NCBI GenBank assembly: GCA_016871675.1 | Contig: VHCN01000019.1 | Span: forward strand, 1 to 55,026 | Source of the DNA: Verrucomicrobiota bacterium | GTDB taxonomy: Bacteria; Verrucomicrobiota; Verrucomicrobiia; Limisphaerales; VHCN01 | Direction of reading: 5' to 3' | Length of the DNA: 55,026 nucleotides | Part shown: positions 17,718-26,344 of the stretch, one piece after another | Layout: the number at the start of each line of letters is the position of its first letter | How positions within the stretch are numbered: position 1 is the stretch's first letter | Made by a program: the position numbers and the translations under genes | The notes under the pieces: generated by a model | The model's database searches: none | What the model saw: the letters and a program-made list of their open reading frames with translations, nothing else | What the model was told of the DNA's origin: nothing

Positions 17718-18365
17718 TCACGAAAACCTGTCCTCCGTCCACGGGTCCGCCGTGTTCGAGTAGCCGCGCACTTCCCAGAAACCCGGCTTGTCCTCGTCGA
17801 GGAACTCAATCTCGCTCACGAACTTCGCGCCCTTCCACGCGTAGCGCTTGGGGAGGATGACGCGTGCCGGGCCGCCGTGCTCGACCGGGATGGGCTTGCC
17901 GTTCCACGAATGCGCCACGAGCACGTCGTCGTCGAGGCACGCGTCGAGCGGGTTGTTCGTCGAGTAGCCGTCGTAGCCCTTGAAGAACACGTGCGTCGCG
18001 TCCGGCTTGGGCCGCACGAGGTCCGCGAGCGTGAAGAACGCCACCCCGCTGAACTCCATGTCGAACTGGCTCCACGTCGTCACGCAGTGAAAGTCGCTCA
18101 CGTCCGTGAACTGCGGCAGCGCCATGAAGTCCTGCCACGAGAGCGTGACGGGGTTTTCGACGTGGCCGTGAATCTTCAGCTCCCATTTGTCGGGCGGCAC
18201 GTCCGGATGGATGCCGAGGTCGAGCACGGGGAAGTTGTGCACCTGCCGCTGGCCCGGCGGCAACCGGTCCGACGAGCGCACGGCGGGCTTTTCCTGGCCG
18301 GCCATCTTCCGCGCCCAGCGTTCCTTGCGCGCGATGTAGCCGGCCTTCATCGCCTCGTCGCTCAT
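17718..18365 (-). CDS. Sulfite-oxidase-like molybdopterin oxidoreductase
   Basis: 215 residues from the ATG at 18365, whose ATGA overlaps the upstream stop. It contains the oxidoreductase molybdopterin-binding fold: PVLDLGIHPDVPPDKWELKI, LSWQDFMALPQ, the Mo-ligating cysteine in FHCVTTWSQFD near residue 99, and the SWNGKPIPVEHGGPARVILP segment. There is no Tat signal and no heme domain, so it resembles the short cytosolic sulfite-oxidase-like subfamily rather than MsrP. Substrate unknown. Confidence 0.85.
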   Translation of the reverse strand: MSDEAMKAGYIARKERWARKMAGQEKPAVRSSDRLPPGQRQVHNFPVLDLGIHPDVPPDKWELKIHGHVENPVTLSWQDFMALPQFTDVSDFHCVTTWSQFDMEFSGVAFFTLADLVRPKPDATHVFFKGYDGYSTNNPLDACLDDDVLVAHSWNGKPIPVEHGGPARVILPKRYAWKGAKFVSEIEFLDEDKPGFWEVRGYSNTADPWTEDRFS

Positions 18366-19270
18366 TTTCTCCCCTTCACCCACGCCAACCCGGGCTTGTC
18401 CGTGCGAAACGCCACGAGCCGCGTGTGCTGCACTTCCGTCACGTAAGCCGTGCGGCCATCCGGCCCGCCGAAGCAGATGTTGCTCGGCTGCTTGCCCAGC
18501 ACGTCCACCTCGCGCAACACCTCGCCCTTGGGCGACATGACCGCCACCACGCCCTTGCCGTAGCGTGTGATGAAGAGGTTGCCGTCGGCATCCGCGCGCA
18601 TGCCGTCAAAGCCGTGGTCCTCGAATTTCCTGAGCAGCCGCTTGTCCTTGAGCGTGCCATCGGCCGCGATGGTGAAGGCCCACACGTTGCGCTGGACGCT
18701 CTCGTTCACGTAGAGCGTTTTGCCGTCGGGGCTGACCTCGATGCCGTTGCTCGTGCCCATGCCGGGCGCGGCGAGCGTGACCTTGCCGTTGGTGCCGATG
18801 CGCCAGACCTGGCCGGTGCTTTCCTTCCAATTCGGGTCGCTCGCCCAGAGCGTGCCGTCGGGCGCGAGCGCGAGGTCATTCGGCTGGTTCATCCTCGGCT
18901 CGTGTGCGAACACGCTGAGGGTCTTCGTGACCGGGTCAATTTGCAGCACGTTGTGCCCGACGTAATCCGCGACGAACATGATGCCCGCGCGGTCGAACAC
19001 GATGCCGTTGCCCGTGCTCTTGCCCGGCAGCGTGATGAAGACCTCGGACTTCCCGTCCGGCGTGGTGCGGCCGATGGTCTGCTGCTTCGCGAAGTTCACC
19101 GCGTAGATGTTCCCCTCGCGGTCGCACGCCGGCCCCTCGATGCCGGGCGTGAACTCGCCGGGCTTGGTGAGGGGCTTGGCGGTCCAAAGCGGTTCCTCGG
19201 CGGCGAAGGCGACAGACCAACCCCAAAGCACGGCCAGCGCGGCGCACGGCAGGGGCGGAAGTGGATTCAT
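18362..19270 (-). CDS. Secreted SMP-30/gluconolactonase-like beta-propeller
   Basis: 302 residues from the ATG at 19270 with a signal peptide of about 23 residues (ends SVAFAAEEP). Repeated propeller blades show GIEGPACDREGNIYAVNF, GNGIVFDRAGIMFVADY, QPNDLALAPDGTLWASDP, SNGIEVSPDGKTLYVNES and FDGMRADADGNLFITRYGKG. The aligned E, N and D residues are the usual metal ligands of this lactonase family. A periplasmic sugar-lactonase role is likely. It is translationally coupled to the sulfite-oxidase-like gene. Confidence 0.85.
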   Translation of the reverse strand: MNPLPPLPCAALAVLWGWSVAFAAEEPLWTAKPLTKPGEFTPGIEGPACDREGNIYAVNFAKQQTIGRTTPDGKSEVFITLPGKSTGNGIVFDRAGIMFVADYVGHNVLQIDPVTKTLSVFAHEPRMNQPNDLALAPDGTLWASDPNWKESTGQVWRIGTNGKVTLAAPGMGTSNGIEVSPDGKTLYVNESVQRNVWAFTIAADGTLKDKRLLRKFEDHGFDGMRADADGNLFITRYGKGVVAVMSPKGEVLREVDVLGKQPSNICFGGPDGRTAYVTEVQHTRLVAFRTDKPGLAWVKGRK

Positions 19271-19330
19271 GCGAGGGAGAGTCAGCGTTCGTGTGCCCGA
19301 AAGCAAACCCGGAGGCGGCCCCGGGCGCGG

Positions 19331-20044
19331 TCACTTCACTCCCGCGAGGCGTTCTTTCCAGAACTTGTGCAGCAGCACGGTGGCTTGCACGTCGCGCAGG
19401 CAGTAGTCGGCGATTTGCTTGAACTTTCCCTCGCGCAGCAGGTTCGTCACATCCATGCCCGTCACGCCGTGGCTCTTGGGCGACTCGATGCCGAAGGCCT
19501 TGCAATAGAAATCCAGGTTGAACTTCCGCGCCGCGCCGTCGCGTCCGCTCACGCCGTAGAACGTGAACTGGTCGGCGAGGTCGCAGTGCGGTTCCGTGGC
19601 GAAGCGGTAGCCGAGCCAGTCGCGCCTCGAAATCGGCACGTTGAGCACGGCGGAGCGCAGGTAGAGGAACGGCACATCAAACCCGCGGCCGTTGAAGGTC
19701 ACAATGTGCTGGTAGTGTTTCGCGGCGTCCCAGAACGCGGTCAGCAGCTCGGCCTCGTCCGCGCAGGGCATGAACTCCACCGGGCCCGCCCCGGCGTCCT
19801 CCTCGAAATCCTCGGCGAGGAACAACACCTGCCCGCGCTGCGATTCGGCGTTGAGCATCGCGATGCAGACGACCTGCGCGGTGAGCGGCCAGAGATTGAA
19901 CTGCCGCTCGATCTCCTCGCGCCGGGCCGCGCGCTCGGCTTCGGGCAGCTTCTCGGCGTCGCGGAAGAGATACTCGCGTTGCGCCTCGTCAAAGTTTTCC
20001 AGCGGCTGTCGTGAAGTCTCAATGTCGAACACCAGCGTGGCCAT
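19331..20044 (-). CDS. PolB-like 3'-5' exonuclease (DEDDy family, RNase H fold)
   Basis: 237 residues from the ATG at 20044; an upstream ATG at 20086 would place a repeat array in the protein. Three exonuclease motifs are visible: FDIETS at residue 5, TFNGRGFDVPFL near 116 and YCLRDVQATVLL near 216 (Exo III, DEDDy type). The family is a stand-alone predicted 3'-5' exonuclease related to the proofreading domain of family B polymerases. It diverges from mutS with two repeat arrays between them. Confidence 0.85.
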   Translation of the reverse strand: MATLVFDIETSRQPLENFDEAQREYLFRDAEKLPEAERAARREEIERQFNLWPLTAQVVCIAMLNAESQRGQVLFLAEDFEEDAGAGPVEFMPCADEAELLTAFWDAAKHYQHIVTFNGRGFDVPFLYLRSAVLNVPISRRDWLGYRFATEPHCDLADQFTFYGVSGRDGAARKFNLDFYCKAFGIESPKSHGVTGMDVTNLLREGKFKQIADYCLRDVQATVLLHKFWKERLAGVK

Positions 20045-20066
20045 GCGCGTGAGCTTCGCTCCTCGG

Positions 20067-20101
20067 GTTCCCGGTTCAAAGTTCAAAGTTCACGGTTCGA
20101 C
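20067..20101 (+). repeat. Heptanucleotide tandem array, unit GTTCAAA
   Basis: Five consecutive units in perfect 7-base register: GTTCCCG, GTTCAAA, GTTCAAA, GTTCACG, GTTCGAC. Located between the divergent exonuclease and mutS starts, 22 bases from the former. Confidence 0.9.
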
Positions 20102-20107
20102 GCCGCA

Positions 20108-20139
20108 CCTTTGTGCCTTTGCGGCTCCGCGGCTTTGCG
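20108..20139 (+). repeat. Octanucleotide tandem array, unit CCTTTGTG/GCTTTGCG
   Basis: Four units in 8-base register: CCTTTGTG, CCTTTGCG, GCTCCGCG, GCTTTGCG. It follows the heptamer array after six bases and ends 15 bases before the mutS ATG, so it forms the mutS leader. Confidence 0.85.
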
Positions 20140-20154
20140 TTAAGAACTCCCGCG

Positions 20155-22782
20155 ATGTCCGCCGACGCCCAGCTTACGCCCATGATGGCGCAGTATCGCC
20201 GCATCAAGGCCGAGCTGCCCAAGGACGCGCTGCTCCTGTTCCGGCTTGGCGACTTCTACGAGATGTTCTTCGACGACGCGGTCGAAGGGGCGCGCATCCT
20301 CAACCTCGCGCTCACGCGCCGGCAGGCCATCCCGATGTGCGGCCTGCCGCATCACGCCGCCAACGGCTACATCGCGCGCCTCCTGCGCGCCGGCCGCAAG
20401 GTCGCCATCTGTGATCAGCTCGAGGACGCCAAGCCCGGCAAGCTCGTCAAGCGCGATGTGACGCAAATCCTCTCGCCCGGCACGCACTTCGATGAACGGA
20501 TGCTCACGGCCGAGCGCAACAACTTCCTCGCCGCCGTGCACGCCGTCGGCTCGATGTTTGGCATCGCGTGCGTGGATCTCACGACCGGCGACTTCAAGAC
20601 GACCGAACTCGGCAGCGAGGCGGAGCTGCTCACGGAACTCGAACGGCTCCGGCCCACGGAAGTGATCCATCCCGGCGAGGCGGCATCGCTGCGCGCGCTG
20701 TTGCAGCACGCGTCGCGCATCCTCGTCGGGCACGACGACTGGACCTTCGCGCCGGAAACGGCCGTGTTCACGGTGCGTGAGCACTTCAAGGTCGCGTCCC
20801 TCGACGGCTTCGGCCTCAAGGACCGCGTTGCCGCCACGGGCGCGGCGGGCGCGGTGCTGCATTATCTCACGCAGCAGTTGCGGCGCGACGTGAAGCACCT
20901 CACGCGGCTGTCGTTTTACCAGTGCCGTGACTTCCTCGTGCTCGACGCCACGACGCTGCGCAATCTGGAAATCCTCGAGCCGCTGCATCGCGACGCGCCG
21001 CGGAACACGTCGCTCTTCGGCGCGCTCAACCGGACGGTCACGCCGATGGGCGCGCGCCGCCTGCGCGACTGGCTCACGCAACCGCTCGCCGCCGTCGAGC
21101 CCATCCACCGCCGGCAGGACGCCGTGCAATCATGGCTCGACCACACCGCGGCGCTCGACGCATTCCGCGCGAAGCTCGCCGCCGTGCGCGACCTCGAGCG
21201 GACGATCAGCCGGCTCTCGGTGGGCACCGGCAACGCGCGCGACCTGATCGCGCTGCGCATGGCGCTGGAGCAGTTGCCGGGATTGCGGGAGACGCTCGCC
21301 AGCGTGGGAGGGCCGGGTTCCACGCCGGCCGTGATCGAAGAGGGGGGGGCGCAGGCGGAACCGCGTCCGCCCAGCCCGGTCGCCGGGCTCGCCTCGCAAG
21401 TGACGGAGATGCCCGCCCTCGTCGAGCTGATCGGCCGGGCCATCATGGAGGATGCGCCGCTGGCGTTGAAGGAAGGCGGCATCATCCGCGACGGCTTCGA
21501 CGCCGCGCTCGACGAACTTCGCACTGCGATGCGCGGCGGCAAGGATTGGATCGCGAAACTGCAGCAGGACGAGATCACACGCACCGGCATTGCGTCGCTG
21601 AAGGTCCGATTCAATTCCGTCTTCGGCTACTACATCGAGGTGACGAAGTCGAACCTCGACAAGGTGCCGGCTGATTACGTGCGCAAGCAGACCGTCGCGA
21701 ACGGCGAGCGGTTCTTCACGCCGGCGCTCAAGGAAATGGAGTCGCGCATCCTCGGCGCCGAGGAGCGCGCGACGAAGCTCGAATACGACCTCTTCCTGAA
21801 AGTGCGCGAGCAGGTGCTCGGCTGCCTGCGCGCCATCCAGCAGACCGCGGGCGCGCTCGCGCAACTCGATGCGCTCGCGGGCTTCGCCGAATCCGCGCGC
21901 CACTTCAACTACTGCCGGCCCGAAGTCGGCGACGAGGGCCGCATCGTGATCCGCGACGGCCGGCATCCCGTGCTCGACCAGGCGCTCGTGGAGGAACGCT
22001 TCGTGCCGAATGACACCTTGCTGGGGAGCAGCGGACGTCAGTCCGCCCCGGTCGAAGCGAATGAGAGCCAGAGCCGACTGACGTCGGCTGCCACGGAATC
22101 GCCCCAGATCGCGTTGATCACCGGGCCGAACATGGCGGGCAAAAGCACCTACATCCGGCAGGTGGCGTTGCTCGCGTTGCTCGCGCACACGGGCAGCTTC
22201 ATCCCTGCGGCGTCGGCGCGTGTGGACCTCGTGGACCGCATCTTCACGCGCATCGGCGCGAGCGACGATCTCGCGCGCGGGCAGAGCACGTTCATGGTGG
22301 AGATGAGCGAGACGGCGAACATCCTCAACAACGCCACGCCGCGCAGCCTCATCATCCTCGACGAGATCGGACGCGGCACGAGCACGTTCGACGGGCTCTC
22401 GCTCGCGTGGAGCATCGTCGAGCACCTGCACAACGCCGTTGGCGCGAAGTCCCTCTTCGCCACGCACTATCACGAGTTGACCGAGCTCGCGGGAAAGCTC
22501 GGTCGCGTGCGGAACTTCAACGTGGCCGTTCGCGAGTGGCGCGACTCCATCGTTTTCTTGCGCAAGATCGTCGCGGGCGGCACGGACAAGAGCTACGGCA
22601 TCCAGGTCGCGCGGCTCGCGGGCGTGCCGCGCGAGGTGATCGAGCGCGCGAAGGTGATTCTCGGCAACCTCGAGGAGAGCGAACTCACGCCCGAGGGGGA
22701 CGTCCGCCCATCGCGCCGCGAGCAGGACCGCGCGAGGCTCAAGTCCATCGCGCCCTCGCCGCAGATGGATTTGTTCTCATGA
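20155..22782 (+). CDS. mutS: DNA mismatch repair protein MutS
   Basis: 875 residues from the ATG at 20155. The mismatch-recognition motif FYEMFF lies near residue 38 (LFRLGDFYEMFFDDA). Connector, core and clamp domains follow, then the ATPase with Walker A GPNMAGKST near residue 660, Walker B LIILDEIGRGTSTFDG and the LFATHYHEL switch. The protein ends in a normal C-terminal helix region. Oddity: about residues 620-648, just before the ATPase P-loop, are an in-frame insertion encoded by a paired-hairpin repeat (22028-22091). A second low-complexity stretch (GGAQAEPRPPSPVAG) sits near residue 400. Start codon chosen because the upstream sequence is a repeat array. Confidence 0.97.
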   Translation: MSADAQLTPMMAQYRRIKAELPKDALLLFRLGDFYEMFFDDAVEGARILNLALTRRQAIPMCGLPHHAANGYIARLLRAGRKVAICDQLEDAKPGKLVKRDVTQILSPGTHFDERMLTAERNNFLAAVHAVGSMFGIACVDLTTGDFKTTELGSEAELLTELERLRPTEVIHPGEAASLRALLQHASRILVGHDDWTFAPETAVFTVREHFKVASLDGFGLKDRVAATGAAGAVLHYLTQQLRRDVKHLTRLSFYQCRDFLVLDATTLRNLEILEPLHRDAPRNTSLFGALNRTVTPMGARRLRDWLTQPLAAVEPIHRRQDAVQSWLDHTAALDAFRAKLAAVRDLERTISRLSVGTGNARDLIALRMALEQLPGLRETLASVGGPGSTPAVIEEGGAQAEPRPPSPVAGLASQVTEMPALVELIGRAIMEDAPLALKEGGIIRDGFDAALDELRTAMRGGKDWIAKLQQDEITRTGIASLKVRFNSVFGYYIEVTKSNLDKVPADYVRKQTVANGERFFTPALKEMESRILGAEERATKLEYDLFLKVREQVLGCLRAIQQTAGALAQLDALAGFAESARHFNYCRPEVGDEGRIVIRDGRHPVLDQALVEERFVPNDTLLGSSGRQSAPVEANESQSRLTSAATESPQIALITGPNMAGKSTYIRQVALLALLAHTGSFIPAASARVDLVDRIFTRIGASDDLARGQSTFMVEMSETANILNNATPRSLIILDEIGRGTSTFDGLSLAWSIVEHLHNAVGAKSLFATHYHELTELAGKLGRVRNFNVAVREWRDSIVFLRKIVAGGTDKSYGIQVARLAGVPREVIERAKVILGNLEESELTPEGDVRPSRREQDRARLKSIAPSPQMDLFS
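22028..22091. repeat. Paired inverted hairpins (REP/BIME-like) inside mutS
   Basis: Arm 1 (22028-22046) is GCAGCGGACGTCAGTCCGC; arm 2 (22073-22091) on the opposite strand is GCAGCCGACGTCAGTCGGC. Each arm forms its own hairpin (GCGGAC/GTCCGC and GCCGAC/GTCGGC around a 4-base loop), and the two differing positions are compensatory. They are separated by 26 bases and are translated in frame within MutS. Confidence 0.85.
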
Positions 22783-23585
22783 AACCCCGTCGTTCAATCG
22801 CTTGGGCCGCACTGCTCATCGCTGGGCATTTTGCGGTGGCTGCATCCGGCCCCGGTGGCATCTGTGACACGCCGACTCTCGACGATTATCTCAAGCGCGC
22901 CGATGAGCTCGACCGCGCCCGCGACACGACCGCGGCGGCGCAGGCGCTCGAGGACGCCGACGCGAAGTTTCCGAACAATCCCGAGGTGCTCTACCGGCTC
23001 TCGAAGCAACATTCCGACCTGATCTTCGCGGCGAAGTCGAAGCCCGAGGCGAAGGCGCTCGCGGCGAAGTGCCTCGCCACCGCGCGCCGGGCGGTCGAGG
23101 CCGGTCCGAAACACGCGAAGGCCCGCCTGTCACTGTCCATCTGCTACGCGAAGAATTTCCCGCACGTGGACAACCAGACCAAGGTGAACTACTCCCGTGC
23201 GCTCAAGGAGGAAACGGAGCGGGCCATCGCGCTCGACCCGACGCTCGACCTCGCGCATCACATGCTCGGTCGCTGGCACTTCGAGTCGGCAAACATGAAC
23301 TTCGTCACGCGCACCCTCGCGGCGGCCGTCTACGGCGGGTTGCCGAAGGCGAGCTTCGAGGACGCGCGCGCCGGATTCCATCGCGCCGTGGAACTGGCGC
23401 CGAAGCGCATCCTCCACCGCTTGCACCTTGCTGGGGCGCTGCTGGCGTTGAAGAAGAAGCCTGAGGCGATCGAAGCATTGCGAACCGCTTTGAAGCTCGA
23501 ACCGCTCGACAAGGACGACGAGGAAGCCAGGCGTGACGCGGCGGCGGCCTTGAAGAAGCTCGGCGTGAAGGATGCGGCGGAGTGA
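22779..23585 (+). CDS. Exported TPR protein (RMD/regulator-of-microtubule-dynamics-like fold)
   Basis: 268 residues from the ATG at 22779, overlapping the mutS stop by four bases. A signal peptide covers about residues 1-22 (RSIAWAALLIAGHFAVAAS). The rest is helical repeats with YLKRADELDRARDTTAAAQ, LYRLSKQHSDLIF, LARLSLSICYAKNF, DLAHHMLGRWHFE and a final TPR (EAIEALRTALKLEPLDKDD). Proteins with this arrangement resemble the bacterial RMD1-like family. Role unknown; coupling to mutS is likely only positional. Confidence 0.75.
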   Translation: MKPRRSIAWAALLIAGHFAVAASGPGGICDTPTLDDYLKRADELDRARDTTAAAQALEDADAKFPNNPEVLYRLSKQHSDLIFAAKSKPEAKALAAKCLATARRAVEAGPKHAKARLSLSICYAKNFPHVDNQTKVNYSRALKEETERAIALDPTLDLAHHMLGRWHFESANMNFVTRTLAAAVYGGLPKASFEDARAGFHRAVELAPKRILHRLHLAGALLALKKKPEAIEALRTALKLEPLDKDDEEARRDAAAALKKLGVKDAAE

Positions 23586-23691
23586 ATCCGGAGCGCGGCG
23601 CGGCCGGCCGTTGTTTCCGGTTTTTTCCAGTTGCGTCCATGCTGAACCCCGATATTCTCACCGTTCCTTCGGCGGAGAAGCGAACCCGAAC

Positions 23692-23934
23692 ATGAACAGC
23701 GAACTGGCAAAACGAGCCCTCGACAAGGTCGGCAACCCCAACATCCTGATCAATTACATCTCCCGCCGCGTGCGGCAGCTCAACTCGGGCAGCCGTCCGC
23801 TGATGGCCGAGACTGCGGGCCTTGGCCTGGCGGACATCGCCTTGATTGAGCTGCTCGAGGAGAAGATGGCTTTCGAGATGATCGAGCCGGCGCCGGCCGC
23901 CGCGGCGCCCGCCAAGAAGCGCAAGAAACACTGA
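23692..23934 (+). CDS. rpoZ: DNA-directed RNA polymerase omega subunit
   Basis: 80 residues from the ATG at 23692, with GGCGGAGAAG about 11 bases upstream as a ribosome binding site. It matches the omega fold: VGNPNILINYISRRVRQLNSGSRPL, then GLADIALIELLEEKM. Omega stabilises the beta-prime subunit. The divergent sequence with a long C-terminal Ala/Lys tail (AAAAPAKKRKKH) fits the verrucomicrobial version. An intrinsic terminator follows 24 bases after the stop. Confidence 0.85.
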   Translation: MNSELAKRALDKVGNPNILINYISRRVRQLNSGSRPLMAETAGLGLADIALIELLEEKMAFEMIEPAPAAAAPAKKRKKH

Positions 23935-23958
23935 GTGGTTTTTCAGCGCCGTCCACAG

Positions 23959-23993
23959 GCCAGTCCCGAAGCATCGGGACTGGCTGCTTTTTT
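23959..23993 (+). terminator. Rho-independent terminator abutting smpB
   Basis: GCCAGTCCCGA (23959-23969), loop AGCA, TCGGGACTGGC (23974-23984), spacer TGC, then six T residues ending at 23993. The perfect 11-bp stem with a T-run is a strong intrinsic terminator for rpoZ. The next base is the A of the smpB ATG. Confidence 0.93.
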
Positions 23994-24449
23994 ATGGCCG
24001 ACATCGTGACCAACCCGAAGGCGCGGCGCGACTTTCACATCCTGGACACTTACGAGGCGGGCCTCGTGTTGCGGGGCACGGAGGTCAAGTCGCTGCGCGC
24101 GGGTCGCGGCCAGATTGGGGATGCCTTTGCGCGGGTGGACGCGGACGAAGTCTGGCTGTTCAACGCGCACATCGAGGAGTATTCCCACGGCAACCTGCTC
24201 AACCACGCGCCGAAGGCACCACGCAAACTGCTGTTGCGCCGGCAGGAAATCCGCAAGCTCGCCGAACTCACGCGGGTGAAGGGCAATGCGCTCGTGCCGC
24301 TCGCACTCTATTGGAAGGAGGGCAAGGTGAAGGTCCGGCTCGGCGTCGGAAAGGGAAAGCTGGAGTTCGACAAGCGCGAGGACCTCAAGCAGCGCGAGGC
24401 GGACTTGGAAATGAAACGGGCTCGAATGTCCCGGATGAAGGGCCGGTGA
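23994..24449 (+). CDS. smpB: SsrA-binding protein SmpB
   Basis: 151 residues, full SmpB length. Starts MADIVTNPKARRDFHILDTY and continues with EAGLVLRGTEVKSLRAGRGQIGDAFARV, the NHAPKAPRKLLL segment and a basic C-terminal tail (MKRARMSRMKGR) that mimics the tRNA anticodon stem in the ribosomal mRNA channel. SmpB works with tmRNA in trans-translation. The start codon directly follows the T-run of a terminator, so there is no ordinary leader or Shine-Dalgarno. Confidence 0.96.
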   Translation: MADIVTNPKARRDFHILDTYEAGLVLRGTEVKSLRAGRGQIGDAFARVDADEVWLFNAHIEEYSHGNLLNHAPKAPRKLLLRRQEIRKLAELTRVKGNALVPLALYWKEGKVKVRLGVGKGKLEFDKREDLKQREADLEMKRARMSRMKGR

Positions 24450-24475
24450 CCTTCCTGGATGACCGGGTGCCGCGG

Positions 24476-24745
24476 CTACGCGGGCCTGGGCGCCTCGGGC
24501 TTTTTCCAAGTGCGCTTGAACGGCTTGATGACCAGGCCTTTTTTGATGGCGCTCGTCGCGACCCGGATTCTCATCACGCGCCCGTTTACGAGGGCCCGGA
24601 CGCGCTTAAGATTGGGATAGAATCGCCGCTTGGTGATCGCGGTGATGTGCGTGCCGATGCCGCCGGACTTCTTCGCCTTGCCGCTGCGCCAGATGTGGTT
24701 GCCCCTGACCGGGCGTTTGCCAGTGAAGTAGCAGATTTTTGCCAT
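24476..24745 (-). CDS. rpmB: 50S ribosomal protein L28
   Basis: 89 residues. N-terminus MAKICYFTGKRPVRGNHIWR, then the L28 pattern with a THITAITKRRFYPNLKRVRAL segment and a basic C-terminus with RVATSAIKKGLVIKPFKRTWK. Only the first of the usual zinc-type cysteines is present (C5). Converges on smpB. The 134 bases between this gene and nnrE/D hold the divergent promoters, which I cannot define. Confidence 0.95.
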   Translation of the reverse strand: MAKICYFTGKRPVRGNHIWRSGKAKKSGGIGTHITAITKRRFYPNLKRVRALVNGRVMRIRVATSAIKKGLVIKPFKRTWKKPEAPRPA

Positions 24746-24879
24746 AACTTTCGATCACATCTCGTTTTAGGAGCGCGGACGTTATCAGCGCCGTGAGACG
24801 TGGCGCAAGCACCAATTCGACGTCCGATCGCGGGAATTGCCGGCTTCCATGCCCCGTCCGCCCCACGTAACCTGACGCC

Positions 24880-26280
24880 ATGCCGTTGCCGGTGCTGAGC
24901 GTCGCGCAGATGCGCGAGTGGGAAACCGCGACATGGTCGCTCGGCGTCTCGCAGGAGTCCGTGATGCGTCGCGCGGGCGCTGCGGTCGCCGCGCGCGTCT
25001 GCCAGCTCACCCGACCCGGCGAGTCGGTGCTCGTGCTCGCGGGGCGCGGTCACAACGGCGACGACGCGCGCTTTGCCGCGGAGGGTCTTGCCGAGAGGGC
25101 CGTGCGGCTCGTGAACGTGACCGACCCGGTCGCGGCGGCTGCCGAGGTCCGGATCGCGCCCGCGGCGCTTGTGGTGGACGGGCTTTTGGGAATCGGGTTG
25201 AACCGCCCGCTCGATGCCGCGTGGAACGGACTTCATCGCACAATCAACTCACGCGGATGTCCGGTGCTCGCGGTGGACGTGCCGAGCGGGTTGGACGCGG
25301 ACACGGGCGAGGCGCGCGGCGACGTGTTGCGCGCCACCGTCACGGTCACGTTTGGCGCCGTGAAGCGCGGCCTCCTTCGCACGGACGCGGTCCCGCTGAT
25401 CGGCCGGCTGGAACTCGCCCATGACATCGGCCTTGCGCCGTGTCCGTTTCTCGAAGCGGACGTGAACTGGACGCTCGCCACGGATTTCGGCGGTTTCCCG
25501 CCGGGACGTTGCGTCTCGGGACACAAAGGGACCTTCGGCCACGTCGTGATTGTGGCGGGCAGCCTCGGCTTTCATGGCGCGGCGGTGCTCGCGGCTTCGG
25601 GTGCGCTTCGCGCGATGCCGGGACTCGTCACGGTGCTGACGACGGACGCGGCTTTCATCCCGGTTGCTTCGCAGATTTCGCAAGCAATGGTCCGGCCGTG
25701 GAAGGCGGGCGCGGCGCTGCCCGCCTCGTGCTCCGCCGTGGTGTTCGGCCCCGGGCTTGCCGGCGACGACGTGCCACCGGGGTTGCGCGAGGCCATGACA
25801 CGGCTATGGCGCGAAGCAAATCTGCCGGTCGTCGCCGACGCCAGCGCGCTCGACTGGCTGCCCGCGGAACGGATTCCCTCCGGCTCGACGCGCGTCATCA
25901 CGCCGCACCCCGGCGAAGCGGCGCGTCTGCTCGGGCAATCCGTTCCGCGCGTGCAATCCGACCGGCCCGCCGCCGTGCGCGAACTCTCTCGCCGCCTCGG
26001 CGGCTGTCACGTCGTGTTGAAGGGGCACCAGACGTTGTGCGGTGCCGCCTTCGGGCCGGTGATAGTGAATCCGACCGGCAATCCCGGCCTCGCGCAGGGC
26101 GGCACCGGCGACGTGCTCGCGGGATACCTCGGCGGCCTGCTCGCCCAGCCCGGAGCCGATGCGTCGATGGCGATGCGATACGCGGTGTTCCAGCACGGAC
26201 GCGCGGCCGATGAACTTTCGGCGCGCGGCGGCGCGTGGACGGTTGCCGGCCTGCTCGCGCGCCTCGGCGGCACCGGCTAG
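24880..26280 (+). CDS. nnr: Bifunctional NAD(P)HX epimerase / ADP-dependent NAD(P)HX dehydratase
   Basis: 466 residues. The N-terminal YjeF_N domain (about 1-200) has AGRGHNGDDARFAAEGL, VVDGLLGIGLNRPL and AVDVPSGLDADTG. The C-terminal ribokinase-like dehydratase domain (about 210-466) has GHKGTFGHVVIVAGSLGFHGAAVL, VFGPGLAGDD, ITPHPGEAARLLG, VLKGHQTL and the NPTGNPGLAQGGTGDVLAGYLGG signature. It repairs hydrated NADH/NADPH. The ATG start lies about 20 bases after a GCCACGTAAC stretch without a strong SD. Confidence 0.95.
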   Translation: MPLPVLSVAQMREWETATWSLGVSQESVMRRAGAAVAARVCQLTRPGESVLVLAGRGHNGDDARFAAEGLAERAVRLVNVTDPVAAAAEVRIAPAALVVDGLLGIGLNRPLDAAWNGLHRTINSRGCPVLAVDVPSGLDADTGEARGDVLRATVTVTFGAVKRGLLRTDAVPLIGRLELAHDIGLAPCPFLEADVNWTLATDFGGFPPGRCVSGHKGTFGHVVIVAGSLGFHGAAVLAASGALRAMPGLVTVLTTDAAFIPVASQISQAMVRPWKAGAALPASCSAVVFGPGLAGDDVPPGLREAMTRLWREANLPVVADASALDWLPAERIPSGSTRVITPHPGEAARLLGQSVPRVQSDRPAAVRELSRRLGGCHVVLKGHQTLCGAAFGPVIVNPTGNPGLAQGGTGDVLAGYLGGLLAQPGADASMAMRYAVFQHGRAADELSARGGAWTVAGLLARLGGTG

Positions 26281-26344
26281 GAATCGTCGCGCCCGGCTGA
26301 AAAGTGCTTTCGCTGCCCCTGTCCTTCTGATAACAACACGCGCC

